From NCBI GenBank assembly GCA_013697225.1, contig JACCXG010000083.1:1-10609 (forward strand): 10,609 bases of DNA, written 5' to 3'. Positions within the stretch are counted from its first letter, which is position 1, and each line of letters opens with the position of its first letter. The stretch is from Acidobacteriota bacterium. GTDB taxonomy: Bacteria > Acidobacteriota > Vicinamibacteria > Vicinamibacterales > 2-12-FULL-66-21. The position numbers and the translations under genes are program-made. Shown piece after piece: positions 1 to 9,883 of this stretch. Below the pieces are notes generated by a model. It saw nothing but the letters and a program-made list of their open reading frames with translations, was not told the origin of the DNA and ran no database searches.

Positions 1-90
1 CTTCACCGGCTCGATGGCGACGGTGGTTCGTGGGAGCGCCGCGGCTGCCGACGCCGCGGCCATGCTGCAGAGGAAGTATCGTCGGTCCAT
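1..90 (-). CDS. N-terminus of a twin-arginine (Tat) signal protein, 3' part outside the window
   Basis: The first 30 codons of a minus-strand gene begin at ATG 90 and run off the left edge. The start reads MDRRYFLCSMAAASAAAALP: an Arg-Arg pair followed by Tyr-Phe-Leu, then an Ala-rich hydrophobic stretch and a Pro. This matches the RRxFL form of a twin-arginine leader, so the mature protein is probably exported folded. An in-frame TAA at 100-102 lies just upstream, so ATG 90 is the first possible start in this frame. The ribosome site is weak (GGAG about 13 nt upstream). The mature domain is not visible, so no function can be given. Tat leaders of this kind often precede cofactor-binding oxidoreductases or sugar-isomerase-like proteins in Acidobacteriota, but that is only family context. 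The gene could also be an unexpressed chance frame, because only 90 bases are seen. Confidence 0.55.
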   Translation of the reverse strand, partial: MDRRYFLCSMAAASAAAALPRTTVAIEPVK

Positions 91-101
91 GGCCTGAGCT
101 T

Positions 102-215
102 ACTCCAGGCGACAAGAAGGTCGGCAAGCACGGGAACTCACCGATCAAGCTGCAGTCGCACAACGACCCCAGCGAGCCGATCAGCTTCCGCAACATCTGG
201 GTGCGAGAACTCTGA
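102..215 (+). pseudogene. C-terminal remnant of a DUF1080 (3-keto-disaccharide hydrolase-like) gene
   Basis: On the plus strand, translation from about 102 to the TGA at 213-215 gives a segment that starts TPGDKKVGKHG, continues with SPIKLQSH and ends SFRNIWVREL. The pattern (P/G)-I-x-LQ-x-H followed by a closing (R/S)FRNIWVREL is the usual C-terminus of DUF1080 proteins, a jelly-roll fold acting on sugars and glycosides. Known members are about 200 residues or longer; only about 37 residues are recognisable here. The same frame stays open to the left edge, but residues upstream of about position 99 are Arg/Pro-rich and do not resemble the domain, and neither of the other two plus frames supplies the missing part. 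The opposite strand there encodes a plausible signal peptide. The fragment is therefore best read as a truncated gene left at a junction. It is the only plus-strand coding signal in the window and converges on the SGNH hydrolase, with 40 bases (216-255) between the two stops. Confidence 0.6.
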
Positions 216-255
216 GCCTTTCGGCCCCTGCGCAGGCGTGCCGGGAGCCCGCAGG

Positions 256-924
256 TTACTCGACGAACGGCCGCACGAGCATCGTCCAGAGCTCGTACCC
301 CTTGGGTGAGAGGTGGAGCCCGTCTGCGACGAGCAGCTCCTGCCGCGGCTTGCCGTCCCAACCAAGCATCGGACCGTCTACGTCGACGAAGGCCAGCCGG
401 TCGTCCGCCTCACACTGCTTCCGGACGAGCGCGTTCGCCTGGCGAACCTTGGAGATCAGAGCCCAGCGCTGCAGGCTCGGCTTGATGCCGATGAAGGCGA
501 TGCGGGTCTCCGGAAAAGCGGCACGCACCTTCGACACGAAGGTTGCAAAGTCTGCCGCAACCGTCTCGGGTGTCTTCCCCGCCGAAAGGTCGTTGTCGCC
601 GGCGTAGAACACCACGGTCTTCGGGCTATGCCGGATCACGAGCGTGTCCACGAACCGGTTCGAGTCGCTGATGTGGGACCCGCCGAAGCCCCGGTTGACC
701 GCGCGGACCCCGGGAAACGATCCGGATAGGTCCCACAGACGGATGCTCGAGCTGCCGACGAAGACCACTCCCCCCTTCTGAGGCGGCGCTTCCCTGTCCT
801 GCGCTTCGAACGCGGCAATCTCCTTGGTCCATTCCCCGGACTGCGCGAGCGTGGCCCCCGTGCAGAACAGGACCGTCGTGCAGGCGAGGACCACCCTGAA
901 CAGCTGGCGGATGTCACCGGACAT
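256..924 (-). CDS. Secreted SGNH/GDSL-family hydrolase
   Basis: A 222-residue protein with an N-terminal signal peptide: Arg at 6 and 10, a hydrophobic core at about 11-24, and a likely cut after TLA near residue 27. The SGNH blocks appear in order: block I GSSSIRLW (57-64, nucleophile probably Ser59, with Ser58 in place of the GDS aspartate), block II glycine in NRGFGGS (77-83), block III GDND (109-112, oxyanion Asn111), and block V DGLHLS (201-206, Asp201 and His204). These hydrolases cleave acyl or acetyl esters, often on lipids or carbohydrates; the substrate cannot be read from sequence. The start at 924 is preferred because AAGGGAG lies 6 nt upstream. An alternative in-frame ATG at 951 overlaps the mutL TGA as ATGA and would add nine residues, but has a poor ribosome site and would put extra charged residues ahead of the leader. 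It is the last gene of the same-strand block and probably expressed with mutL. Confidence 0.88.
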   Translation of the reverse strand: MSGDIRQLFRVVLACTTVLFCTGATLAQSGEWTKEIAAFEAQDREAPPQKGGVVFVGSSSIRLWDLSGSFPGVRAVNRGFGGSHISDSNRFVDTLVIRHSPKTVVFYAGDNDLSAGKTPETVAADFATFVSKVRAAFPETRIAFIGIKPSLQRWALISKVRQANALVRKQCEADDRLAFVDVDGPMLGWDGKPRQELLVADGLHLSPKGYELWTMLVRPFVE

Positions 925-930
925 TCGACT

Positions 931-937
931 CTCCCTT
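931..937 (-). promoter_or_regulatory. Ribosome binding site deciding the SGNH hydrolase start
   Basis: Read on the minus strand, AAGGGAG is followed by 6 nt (AGTCGA) and then ATG at 924. This is a near-ideal Shine-Dalgarno match and spacing. It favours the start at 924 over the ATG at 951, which overlaps the mutL stop. Confidence 0.75.
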
Positions 938-947
938 GAGGTTGTGA

Positions 948-2798
948 TCATATTCTCTGGAAGTTCTTCTCGACCTCGCGCCGCGTGATGCGGAGGACGA
1001 CCGGACGGCCGTGCGGGCAGACACTCGAGTAGGCGGTCCGCCGCAGTTCGTCGAGGATGTACCGCATCTTCTCCTGGGTCAGGGGGTAGTTCGCCTTGAC
1101 CGCCGCATGACACGCCATCGTCGCGGCAATCCGCCGCAGGGCCTCCTCGACACCCCCGCCGCCCGCCTCGCTTCCCCGGTCCGATCCGCCGTCGAGATCC
1201 TCGGCGAGGGCGCGCACCGCGGCCTCGCACTCGGAGGGCTCCAGCAGCGCGGGAACCGCGGCAAGCCTGACGCTGCCCCCGCCGAACGCCTCGATCTCGA
1301 GGCCGAACCGCTCCAGCGCGGACGTGTGCCGCTGGAGGGCCTCACGCTGCGGTGGGGACAGCTCGATCACGATGGGGGCGAGCAGCCGCTGGCTTTCGAG
1401 CCGTCCGGACGTCAGCCTCTCCATGACCTGCTCGAAGAGCACCCGCTCGTGCGCCACGTGCTGATCGATGATCGCAATCCCCTCGTCGTCTATGGCGATG
1501 ATGAACGTGTCCCGGAACTGTCCGAGGGGAATCATGGGGCGCGACGAGAGTCCGGCGGTTGGGCTCGCGGCGTCGGATGGAGGTTCGGTGACGGGACGGG
1601 ACTCCTGGCCGTCCGTGCCTGGGGCGGCGAACGCCGGGACCGCGTCAGCCGGGCGCACACTCTCCGGCGAGGCGTAGGGGATCGGACGCCCGGCGGGATA
1701 GGGCGCGGGCGACCACCGGCTGCCAACCGTCGCACCCGCCATCACGCCGGGAATCGTCATCGGCTGCGGCTCGCCCGGACGGGGATCGAACGGCGTCAGC
1801 TGGAGCTCGGGCGCAGATCCGCGGCCCAGGGCATCGGCCAGCCCGCGCCGCAGCACTTCGTGCACGAGCGATCCCTCGAGGAACCGCACCTCCGCCTTCG
1901 TCGGGTGGACGTTGACATCCACTCGGTCGGGCGGGATTTCGATGAACAGATGCACCTCCGGGCTGCGCTCCTTGATGGTGGCCACGCTGTACGCCTCGAT
2001 GATGGCGTGCGCGATGGTGCGGTCCTTGACGATCCGCCGGTTGACGAACACGTGCTGCACGCCTCGCACCGGGCCGGCGTCGCCGAGCGCCGCCACGTAG
2101 CCGTGAACCTTCAGCCCCCCCGCTTCCTTCCGGAACTCGAGGAGATCCGGTCGCTCGCCGAACAGCTGGAAAAAACGCTGCGACAGGTCGGCGGCGGGCG
2201 GGCACTCCAGAAGCGTGCGCGGACCGGACGTCAGCGACCAGCCGATCTCCGGATAGCCGAGCGCCATCTGCGTGACCAGCCTGGAGATCTGCGCCGCTTC
2301 CGCGGTGTCCGATTTGAGAAACTTCCGCCGCGCTGGAAGGGTGTAGAAGAGCTCCGCCACGTCGATGCTGGTGCCTTCACGGGCGCCGACCTCCCGGACC
2401 GAGACGATCTGCCCCGCCTCCATCCGGATTTCCGTTCCCGATTCGCCCCCCCTGGCCCGCGTCCTCAGAACGAAACGTGACACGGACGCAATGCTCGGCA
2501 GCGCCTCCCCGCGAAATCCGAGCGTGCGGATGGCCCCGAGATCCTCAGGCCTGGCGATCTTGCTCGTCGCATGGCGCTCGACGGCGAGCTGGGCATCCTC
2601 CGGCCCCATCCCCTCTCCGTCGTCTTCCACCCGTATCAGCTTCTTGCCGCCGAACTCGATGGCGATGGCCACGCGCGTGGCTCCGGCGTCGAGGGCGTTC
2701 TCGACGAGCTCCTTTACGACGGACGCCGGGCGCTCGACGACCTCGCCGGCGGCAATCTGGTTTGCCAGGTGGAGCGGAAGACGATGGATCCTGGGCAC
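948..2798 (-). CDS. mutL: DNA mismatch repair protein MutL (endonuclease type)
   Basis: 616 residues. The N-terminal GHKL ATPase is complete: KELVENALDAGA (29-40, with the expected catalytic Glu30 and Mg-binding Asn34), the DDGEGM nucleotide loop (59-64), HATSKI (76-81) and GFRGEAL (94-100). A transducer domain follows to about 330 (VNVHPTKAEVRF at 295-306), then a Pro/Gly/Ser-rich linker at about 335-420, then the C-terminal dimerisation domain. That domain carries the nuclease metal-site motifs: DQHVAHERVLFE (445-456), ACHAAVKA (562-569), CPHGRP (594-599) and a terminal FQR (613-615). MutL of this type nicks the newly made strand after MutS finds a mismatch. The usual motif is DQHA(x2)E(x4)E; here the fourth residue is Val, while Asp445, His447, Glu451 and Glu456 are kept. 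The start is GTG at 2798, fixed by the normal family N-terminus (RIHRLPLHLANQIAAGEVV). It has no clear ribosome site. No mutS is in view. Confidence 0.97.
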   Translation of the reverse strand: MPRIHRLPLHLANQIAAGEVVERPASVVKELVENALDAGATRVAIAIEFGGKKLIRVEDDGEGMGPEDAQLAVERHATSKIARPEDLGAIRTLGFRGEALPSIASVSRFVLRTRARGGESGTEIRMEAGQIVSVREVGAREGTSIDVAELFYTLPARRKFLKSDTAEAAQISRLVTQMALGYPEIGWSLTSGPRTLLECPPAADLSQRFFQLFGERPDLLEFRKEAGGLKVHGYVAALGDAGPVRGVQHVFVNRRIVKDRTIAHAIIEAYSVATIKERSPEVHLFIEIPPDRVDVNVHPTKAEVRFLEGSLVHEVLRRGLADALGRGSAPELQLTPFDPRPGEPQPMTIPGVMAGATVGSRWSPAPYPAGRPIPYASPESVRPADAVPAFAAPGTDGQESRPVTEPPSDAASPTAGLSSRPMIPLGQFRDTFIIAIDDEGIAIIDQHVAHERVLFEQVMERLTSGRLESQRLLAPIVIELSPPQREALQRHTSALERFGLEIEAFGGGSVRLAAVPALLEPSECEAAVRALAEDLDGGSDRGSEAGGGGVEEALRRIAATMACHAAVKANYPLTQEKMRYILDELRRTAYSSVCPHGRPVVLRITRREVEKNFQRI

Positions 2799-2848
2799 GG
2801 GACAGAGTTGATTCTAGCGGGTCGAGAGGTGAACGCGTGCGGGGCTCG

Positions 2849-3810
2849 TCACAGCCAGCGGCGCCCGCGGAACATCAGAATCATGCTGGTGGAGACGGCA
2901 GCCATGATGGTCAGGACCCACCAGAACTGAGCCGCCTCGCCGCCGGGCAGGCGCGGCAGCTCGACATTCATTCCGTACAACCCGGTCAGGACCGACAACG
3001 GCAGGAAAATCGTGGAGATCAGCGTCAGCATCTTCATGATGCCGTTCAGCTGGTTCGACACCGTTGCCAGATTCGCCTCGAGCAGACTTGTAATACGGTC
3101 CTGGAAGAACATGGCCTCGTCGGCCAGATGCACGAGGCTGTCGTAGATGTCGCGGAACCGGTACGACAACGTCTCGGAGATGAGCGGGAACTCCCGGCGG
3201 GCGAGCCGGCCCACGACATCACGCTGCGGAAGGACAATGCGGCGGAGTGAGGCGACGTCCCGCTTGAAGTCCAGGATCTGGCGCCCGAGCAGGGCGTCGG
3301 GGGACCCGAAAACATCCTTTTCGAGTTTGTCGAGGCGCTCGAGCAGCTGATCGACCTCCGGCCGGTAGTTGTCGACCATTGTGTCGACGATGCGGTGCAT
3401 GAGGGCCGCCGAGCCCTCGCCGAGGATCCGCGGATTGCGGGTGCAGAGGGCGGCTACATGACCGATCGACCGTGACACGCCAGGATGCACCGTCACCAGG
3501 AACCCGGGGCCGACGAAGAAGTCGACGTCGCGGGTCTTGAAGCAGTGGTCCCCGGCACTGAAGTCGATGCCATGGAGGATCACGTAGAGATAGTCCCCGT
3601 ACGATTCCACCTTGGGGTGATGGATCTCGGAGACCGCGTCCTCTACCGCGAGCTCGTGAAAATGGAAGACGTCCGAGAGGATGCGGGCCTCGTCCGGTGT
3701 GGGCTGGTCCAGATCCACCCACACCATGACGCCACTGTCAGGCTGAAGCCAGGCGGGGTCCACCTTCTCGACGCATTCGGTGGACCCCGCTTCGTGTTTG
3801 TAGACCCGGA

Positions 3811-3814
<4 letters not shown>
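2849..3814 (-). CDS. corA: CorA-family magnesium/cobalt transporter
   Basis: 321 residues from a TTG start at 3814, close to the usual CorA length of about 316-350. The large N-terminal cytoplasmic domain (about 1-255) ends in the long helix that leads into the channel. Two C-terminal membrane helices follow (about 260-280 and 297-315). The signature YGMN is at 280-283, right after the first helix, where it forms the ion selectivity loop. The loop continues as VELPRLPGGEAAQFWW, lacking the MPE triplet of some homologues. The chain ends with the basic FRGRRWL inside the cell. The protein forms a pentameric inner-membrane channel for Mg2+ and Co2+. The TTG overlaps the ppdK stop (ATTGA read on the minus strand), and the frame continues open upstream to 3955, but that extension is Arg/Gly-rich and lies over the ppdK C-terminus, so it is not used. 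Translation is probably coupled to ppdK. Confidence 0.93.
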
Positions 3815-6735
<2,921 letters not shown>

Positions 6736-6742
6736 TCAGTGC

Positions 6743-8929
6743 CTACTCCGTGTGAGGAACGATTTCAGAGATATCCGCGAGATCGAGGATCAGATCCCGC
6801 AGGCTCGCCATCAGCGTCAGACGCGCGGTCCTCACGCGTGCATCGTCTGCCATGACAAAAACTTCGGTGAAAAAACAATCGACGACCGGCCGCAGGGCGG
6901 CGATCTCGGTGAGAGCCCGGGTGTAATCAGCCCCGGCGGCAGCCCGGGCCACCGCCGGCCGGCGTGCGTCCAGCGCGTCCAGCAGGGCGCGTTCCGCCGG
7001 TTCCGTGAGGGCGTCACGATCGAGATCTGCCGGCTCCGGCAGTTCGCGGGCGATGTTCTTCACCCGCTTGAACAGCACAGCCAACGCCTGGAAGTCTTCC
7101 GAGGCGCGGAGCCCCTGGAGTGCCCGCGCCACCCTGCGGGCGCGCAACGGCGAGACGTCCGGGGTGGCGGTGACCGCGCGGACGAGCTCGGTCGCGAACC
7201 CGCGACCTTCGAGCGCGTAGCGCACGCGCTCGAGAGCGAATCCGCGCACCGTGGCGGCTACCTCTCCGGTTGCACCGAACGCCTGGACGGCGTGCGACGC
7301 CAGGCTGTCGATGGTCAGCTCGCGATCGAGCCCCGTGAGCTCCGGGAGGTCCATCAGGATCCGGACAATACCGTGCATCTGTCTGCGGAGGCCGAACGGG
7401 TCTCGGGAGCCCGTGGCCCGCTCGCCCGCGTGAAGCAGTCCGACGACCGTATCGAGCTTGTCTGCGAGCGACACGGCGCCCCACGTCACGGCTGCCGGCC
7501 CGAGCGCCGCCGACGACGGCGGGGCGTCGGCCTCGACCGCCACCGGCAGGTAGTGATGGTAGATGGCCTTCCAGACCTCTTCGGGCCTTCCCTCCTCGCG
7601 CGCGTAAATGCCGCCCATCGTGCCCTGCAGCTCCGGAAACTCGAACACCATGTCGGTGGTCAGGTCAGCCTTGGCCAGCCGTCCGGCCGTTGCGGCGTGC
7701 CCGGCAGCGTCCGGAACGCCGAAGGCGTCCGAAGCCACCCAGGCGGCAAGCGTCTCGAGGCGTTGCGCTTTGTCGCGGTAACTTCCGAGCGCCTTGTGAA
7801 ACAGGAGCGTGTGCAGCCGATCGAGCCGCGACTCCAGCGGCGTCCGCCGATCGGACTCCCAGAAGAACCGGGCATCGCGGAGCCGGGCGGTCACCACCCG
7901 CTCGGCGTTCCTGGCAATGGGCCGTTCGTCTTTCGGCTGCGTGTTCACCACCGCAAGGAACGCCTCTTTCAGCGTGCCCCGCTCCGAGACGACGGGAAAG
8001 TAGTGCTGGTGGTGCACGAGCGTGGTGGCCAGCACCTCGGCAGGCAGCCCGAGAAAGGCCGGATCGAAAAAGCCCGCGACCACTCCCGGAAACTCCACCA
8101 GGTCCGCGACTTCGTCGATGAGGGCCTGGTGCTCTTTGAGGGCCACGCGGCCGCCGAGGCGCCGCGCATGCCCTTCGAGATCCCGTGCGATCCGGTCGCG
8201 GCGCTCCGCGTGTTCCAGCACGACGAAGTGTTCCTTGAGGCGCGCCTGGTACTCGTCGAAGCTGCGCACCTTGATGGAGCGTCCGGCACGCCCGCTCGTG
8301 GCCAGGAACCGATGGCCGTAGGTGAGCGCTCCGGAATGGACCTCCTGTACCAGCGGACCCGCGGCGTATGGCGGCCGGGTCACGGTGAACGGCACGACGC
8401 GCCCGCCGTACAGGAACAACAGCCACCGAATCGGCCGCCCGAACACGAACTCGCCGCGTCCATCGTCCAGCGTGGCGTCCCAGCGCATCTGCTTGGGGAA
8501 GGACAGGTCGCGGAGCACCCCGCCAAGCACCCCCGGAAGCGTGTCGAGGGCACTCCTGCCGCGCTGCCGCTTCAGATAGGTCAGGTACTCGCCGCGCGAT
8601 GAACTTGCCCGGCCGAGATCCTCGACGGCGACCCCCTGCTTTTTCGCGAAGCCGACCGCTGCGGGCGTTGGTTCGCCGGCGGCGTTGAAGGCGGCAGACA
8701 CGGGAGGCCCCGTGACCAGCTCCTCCAGGTCTTCCTGGCGCTCCGCGATCTTCGCGAGCCGCACGGTCAGCCTTCGGGGGGTGCTGTACGTTTCAATCGG
8801 GGCCCTGGGGGCGAGGCGGTACTCTTTCAAACGCGCGTCCAGACGCTCACCCAGCTGCCTGGTCAGCCCCGGCAGCCAGGCGGCGGGGAGCTCTTCGACC
8901 CCGATTTCAATCAGCAGTTCTCTATCCAT
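6743..8929 (-). CDS. glyS: Glycine--tRNA ligase beta subunit
   Basis: 728 residues, slightly longer than the roughly 690 of the E. coli protein. It opens with the family signature LLIEIGVEELPAAWL (5-19). Conserved middle blocks include FGRPIRWLLFLYGG (163-176), HHQHYFPV (306-313), ADLTTDMVFEFPELQGTMGG (421-440) and LADKLDTVVGLLHAGERATGSRDPFGLRRQ (488-517, part of the HD-like domain). The C-terminus carries the DALR-type anticodon-binding region ending in VFVMADDARVRTARLTLM and LRDLILDLADISEI. The beta subunit binds the tRNA and pairs with GlyQ as an alpha2-beta2 enzyme that charges tRNA-Gly. ATG 8929 sits 45 nt after the glyQ stop, with only a weak AGGG close to the start. The end is 7 nt before ppdK. 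A long open frame on the opposite strand here is a codon-bias shadow. Confidence 0.97.
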   Translation of the reverse strand: MDRELLIEIGVEELPAAWLPGLTRQLGERLDARLKEYRLAPRAPIETYSTPRRLTVRLAKIAERQEDLEELVTGPPVSAAFNAAGEPTPAAVGFAKKQGVAVEDLGRASSSRGEYLTYLKRQRGRSALDTLPGVLGGVLRDLSFPKQMRWDATLDDGRGEFVFGRPIRWLLFLYGGRVVPFTVTRPPYAAGPLVQEVHSGALTYGHRFLATSGRAGRSIKVRSFDEYQARLKEHFVVLEHAERRDRIARDLEGHARRLGGRVALKEHQALIDEVADLVEFPGVVAGFFDPAFLGLPAEVLATTLVHHQHYFPVVSERGTLKEAFLAVVNTQPKDERPIARNAERVVTARLRDARFFWESDRRTPLESRLDRLHTLLFHKALGSYRDKAQRLETLAAWVASDAFGVPDAAGHAATAGRLAKADLTTDMVFEFPELQGTMGGIYAREEGRPEEVWKAIYHHYLPVAVEADAPPSSAALGPAAVTWGAVSLADKLDTVVGLLHAGERATGSRDPFGLRRQMHGIVRILMDLPELTGLDRELTIDSLASHAVQAFGATGEVAATVRGFALERVRYALEGRGFATELVRAVTATPDVSPLRARRVARALQGLRASEDFQALAVLFKRVKNIARELPEPADLDRDALTEPAERALLDALDARRPAVARAAAGADYTRALTEIAALRPVVDCFFTEVFVMADDARVRTARLTLMASLRDLILDLADISEIVPHTE

Positions 8930-8974
8930 GACCCTGCGCCGTCACCGGACCCCGAAGACTACGCTGAACCGCGA

Positions 8975-9865
8975 TCATGCTTCGGCCTCAGCACTGGCGG
9001 GCGGTCGGCTCTCACCCACCCACGCTTTGGCAATGGCCACCGCAAGTCCACGCACGCGGAGGATGTACGCCATGCGCTCGGTCACACCAATGCCGCCGCT
9101 GGAATCGAGCAGGTTGAACATGTGCGAGCACTTCAGACAATAGTCCAGCGCAGGCAGCACGAGCCCCGAGCGCAGCAGCATGCCCGCCAGCCCGTAGTAC
9201 TGGTCGAACAGGTTGCGATGCAGCGCGTGGAGCTCGGCGGCTGGCATCTCTACCTGGCCGAACGCATACCTGGATTGCTCCACCTCGTCCCTATGCCGGA
9301 CGTCGCGATACTTCACGCCGGCGCCCCACTCCAGCTCGAAGACGTTGTCTACATCCTGGAGCGCCATGGCGAAGCGTTCGAGACCGTACGTCAGCTCCAC
9401 GGAGATGGGTGAGAGATCCACGCCACCCGCCTGCTGAAAATACGTGAACTGGGTGATCTCCTGCCCATCGAAGAGGACCTGCCAGCCGATGCCCCAGGCG
9501 CCGAGCGTCGGGGATTCCCAATTGTCCTCTTCGAACCGTACATCGTGCGCCCGCAGGTCGATCCCGCACGCCTCGAGACTCTGGAGATACAACTGCTGCA
9601 CTTCATCGGGTGCCGGCTTGAGGATCACCTGGAACTGGTGATGCTTGAAGAGCCGGTTCGGGTTCTCCCCGAAGCGGCCGTCGGCCGGCCGCCGGGACGG
9701 CTGGACGTAGGCAACACTCCAGTGATCCGGCCCCAGCACGCGGAGAAACGTCTCCGGGTGCATTGTCCCGGCGCCCATTTCGATGTCGAGCGGTTGCTGC
9801 AGAAGGCAGCCGCGCGAGGTCCAGAACTCGGAGAGCTTGAAAATGAGTTGTTGAAGGGTGACCAT
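8975..9865 (-). CDS. glyQ: Glycine--tRNA ligase alpha subunit
   Basis: 296 residues, close to the usual size of about 300. It is the catalytic, class II synthetase-fold half of the two-subunit GlyRS, making glycyl-adenylate and joining glycine to tRNA-Gly. Diagnostic stretches are CLLQQPLDIEMGAGTMHPET (20-39), YVQPSRRPADGRFGENPNR (53-71, motif 2 region with the Arg pair at 58-59), EEDNWESPTLGAWGIGWQV (112-130) and SVELTYGLERFAM (145-157). The segment after GENPNR reads LFKHHQFQVILKP, where the E. coli enzyme has Tyr-Tyr in place of His-His. The C-terminus ends in a short Ala/Glu tail. ATG 9865 is 18 nt after the recO stop and lacks a clear Shine-Dalgarno sequence. The family N-terminus (TLQQLIFKLSEFW) supports this start. 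glyS follows directly. Confidence 0.98.
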   Translation of the reverse strand: MVTLQQLIFKLSEFWTSRGCLLQQPLDIEMGAGTMHPETFLRVLGPDHWSVAYVQPSRRPADGRFGENPNRLFKHHQFQVILKPAPDEVQQLYLQSLEACGIDLRAHDVRFEEDNWESPTLGAWGIGWQVLFDGQEITQFTYFQQAGGVDLSPISVELTYGLERFAMALQDVDNVFELEWGAGVKYRDVRHRDEVEQSRYAFGQVEMPAAELHALHRNLFDQYYGLAGMLLRSGLVLPALDYCLKCSHMFNLLDSSGGIGVTERMAYILRVRGLAVAIAKAWVGESRPPASAEAEA

Positions 9866-9883
9866 CGAGAATCGAAGAGTGCC

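Noticed and set aside
227..255. Possible bidirectional terminator: CCTGCG at 227-232 and CGCAGG at 250-255
   Set aside because: The stem is only 6 bp with a 17-nt loop and no T-run follows on either strand.
841..890. Lipoprotein signal in the SGNH hydrolase (Cys15 and Cys21 in the leader)
   Set aside because: The residues before each Cys (VLA and VLF) do not fit a good lipobox, and Cys15 is too near the N-terminus; an ordinary signal peptidase I site after TLA fits better.
952..1230. Upstream extension of the SGNH hydrolase frame to 1230
   Set aside because: The extra residues overlap the conserved mutL C-terminus and are a low-complexity Arg/Gly shadow; the signal peptide marks the true start.
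1011..2480. Plus-strand open frame of 489 codons antisense to mutL
   Set aside because: Composition is Arg-rich and low in family-like motifs; mutL on the other strand explains the bases fully.
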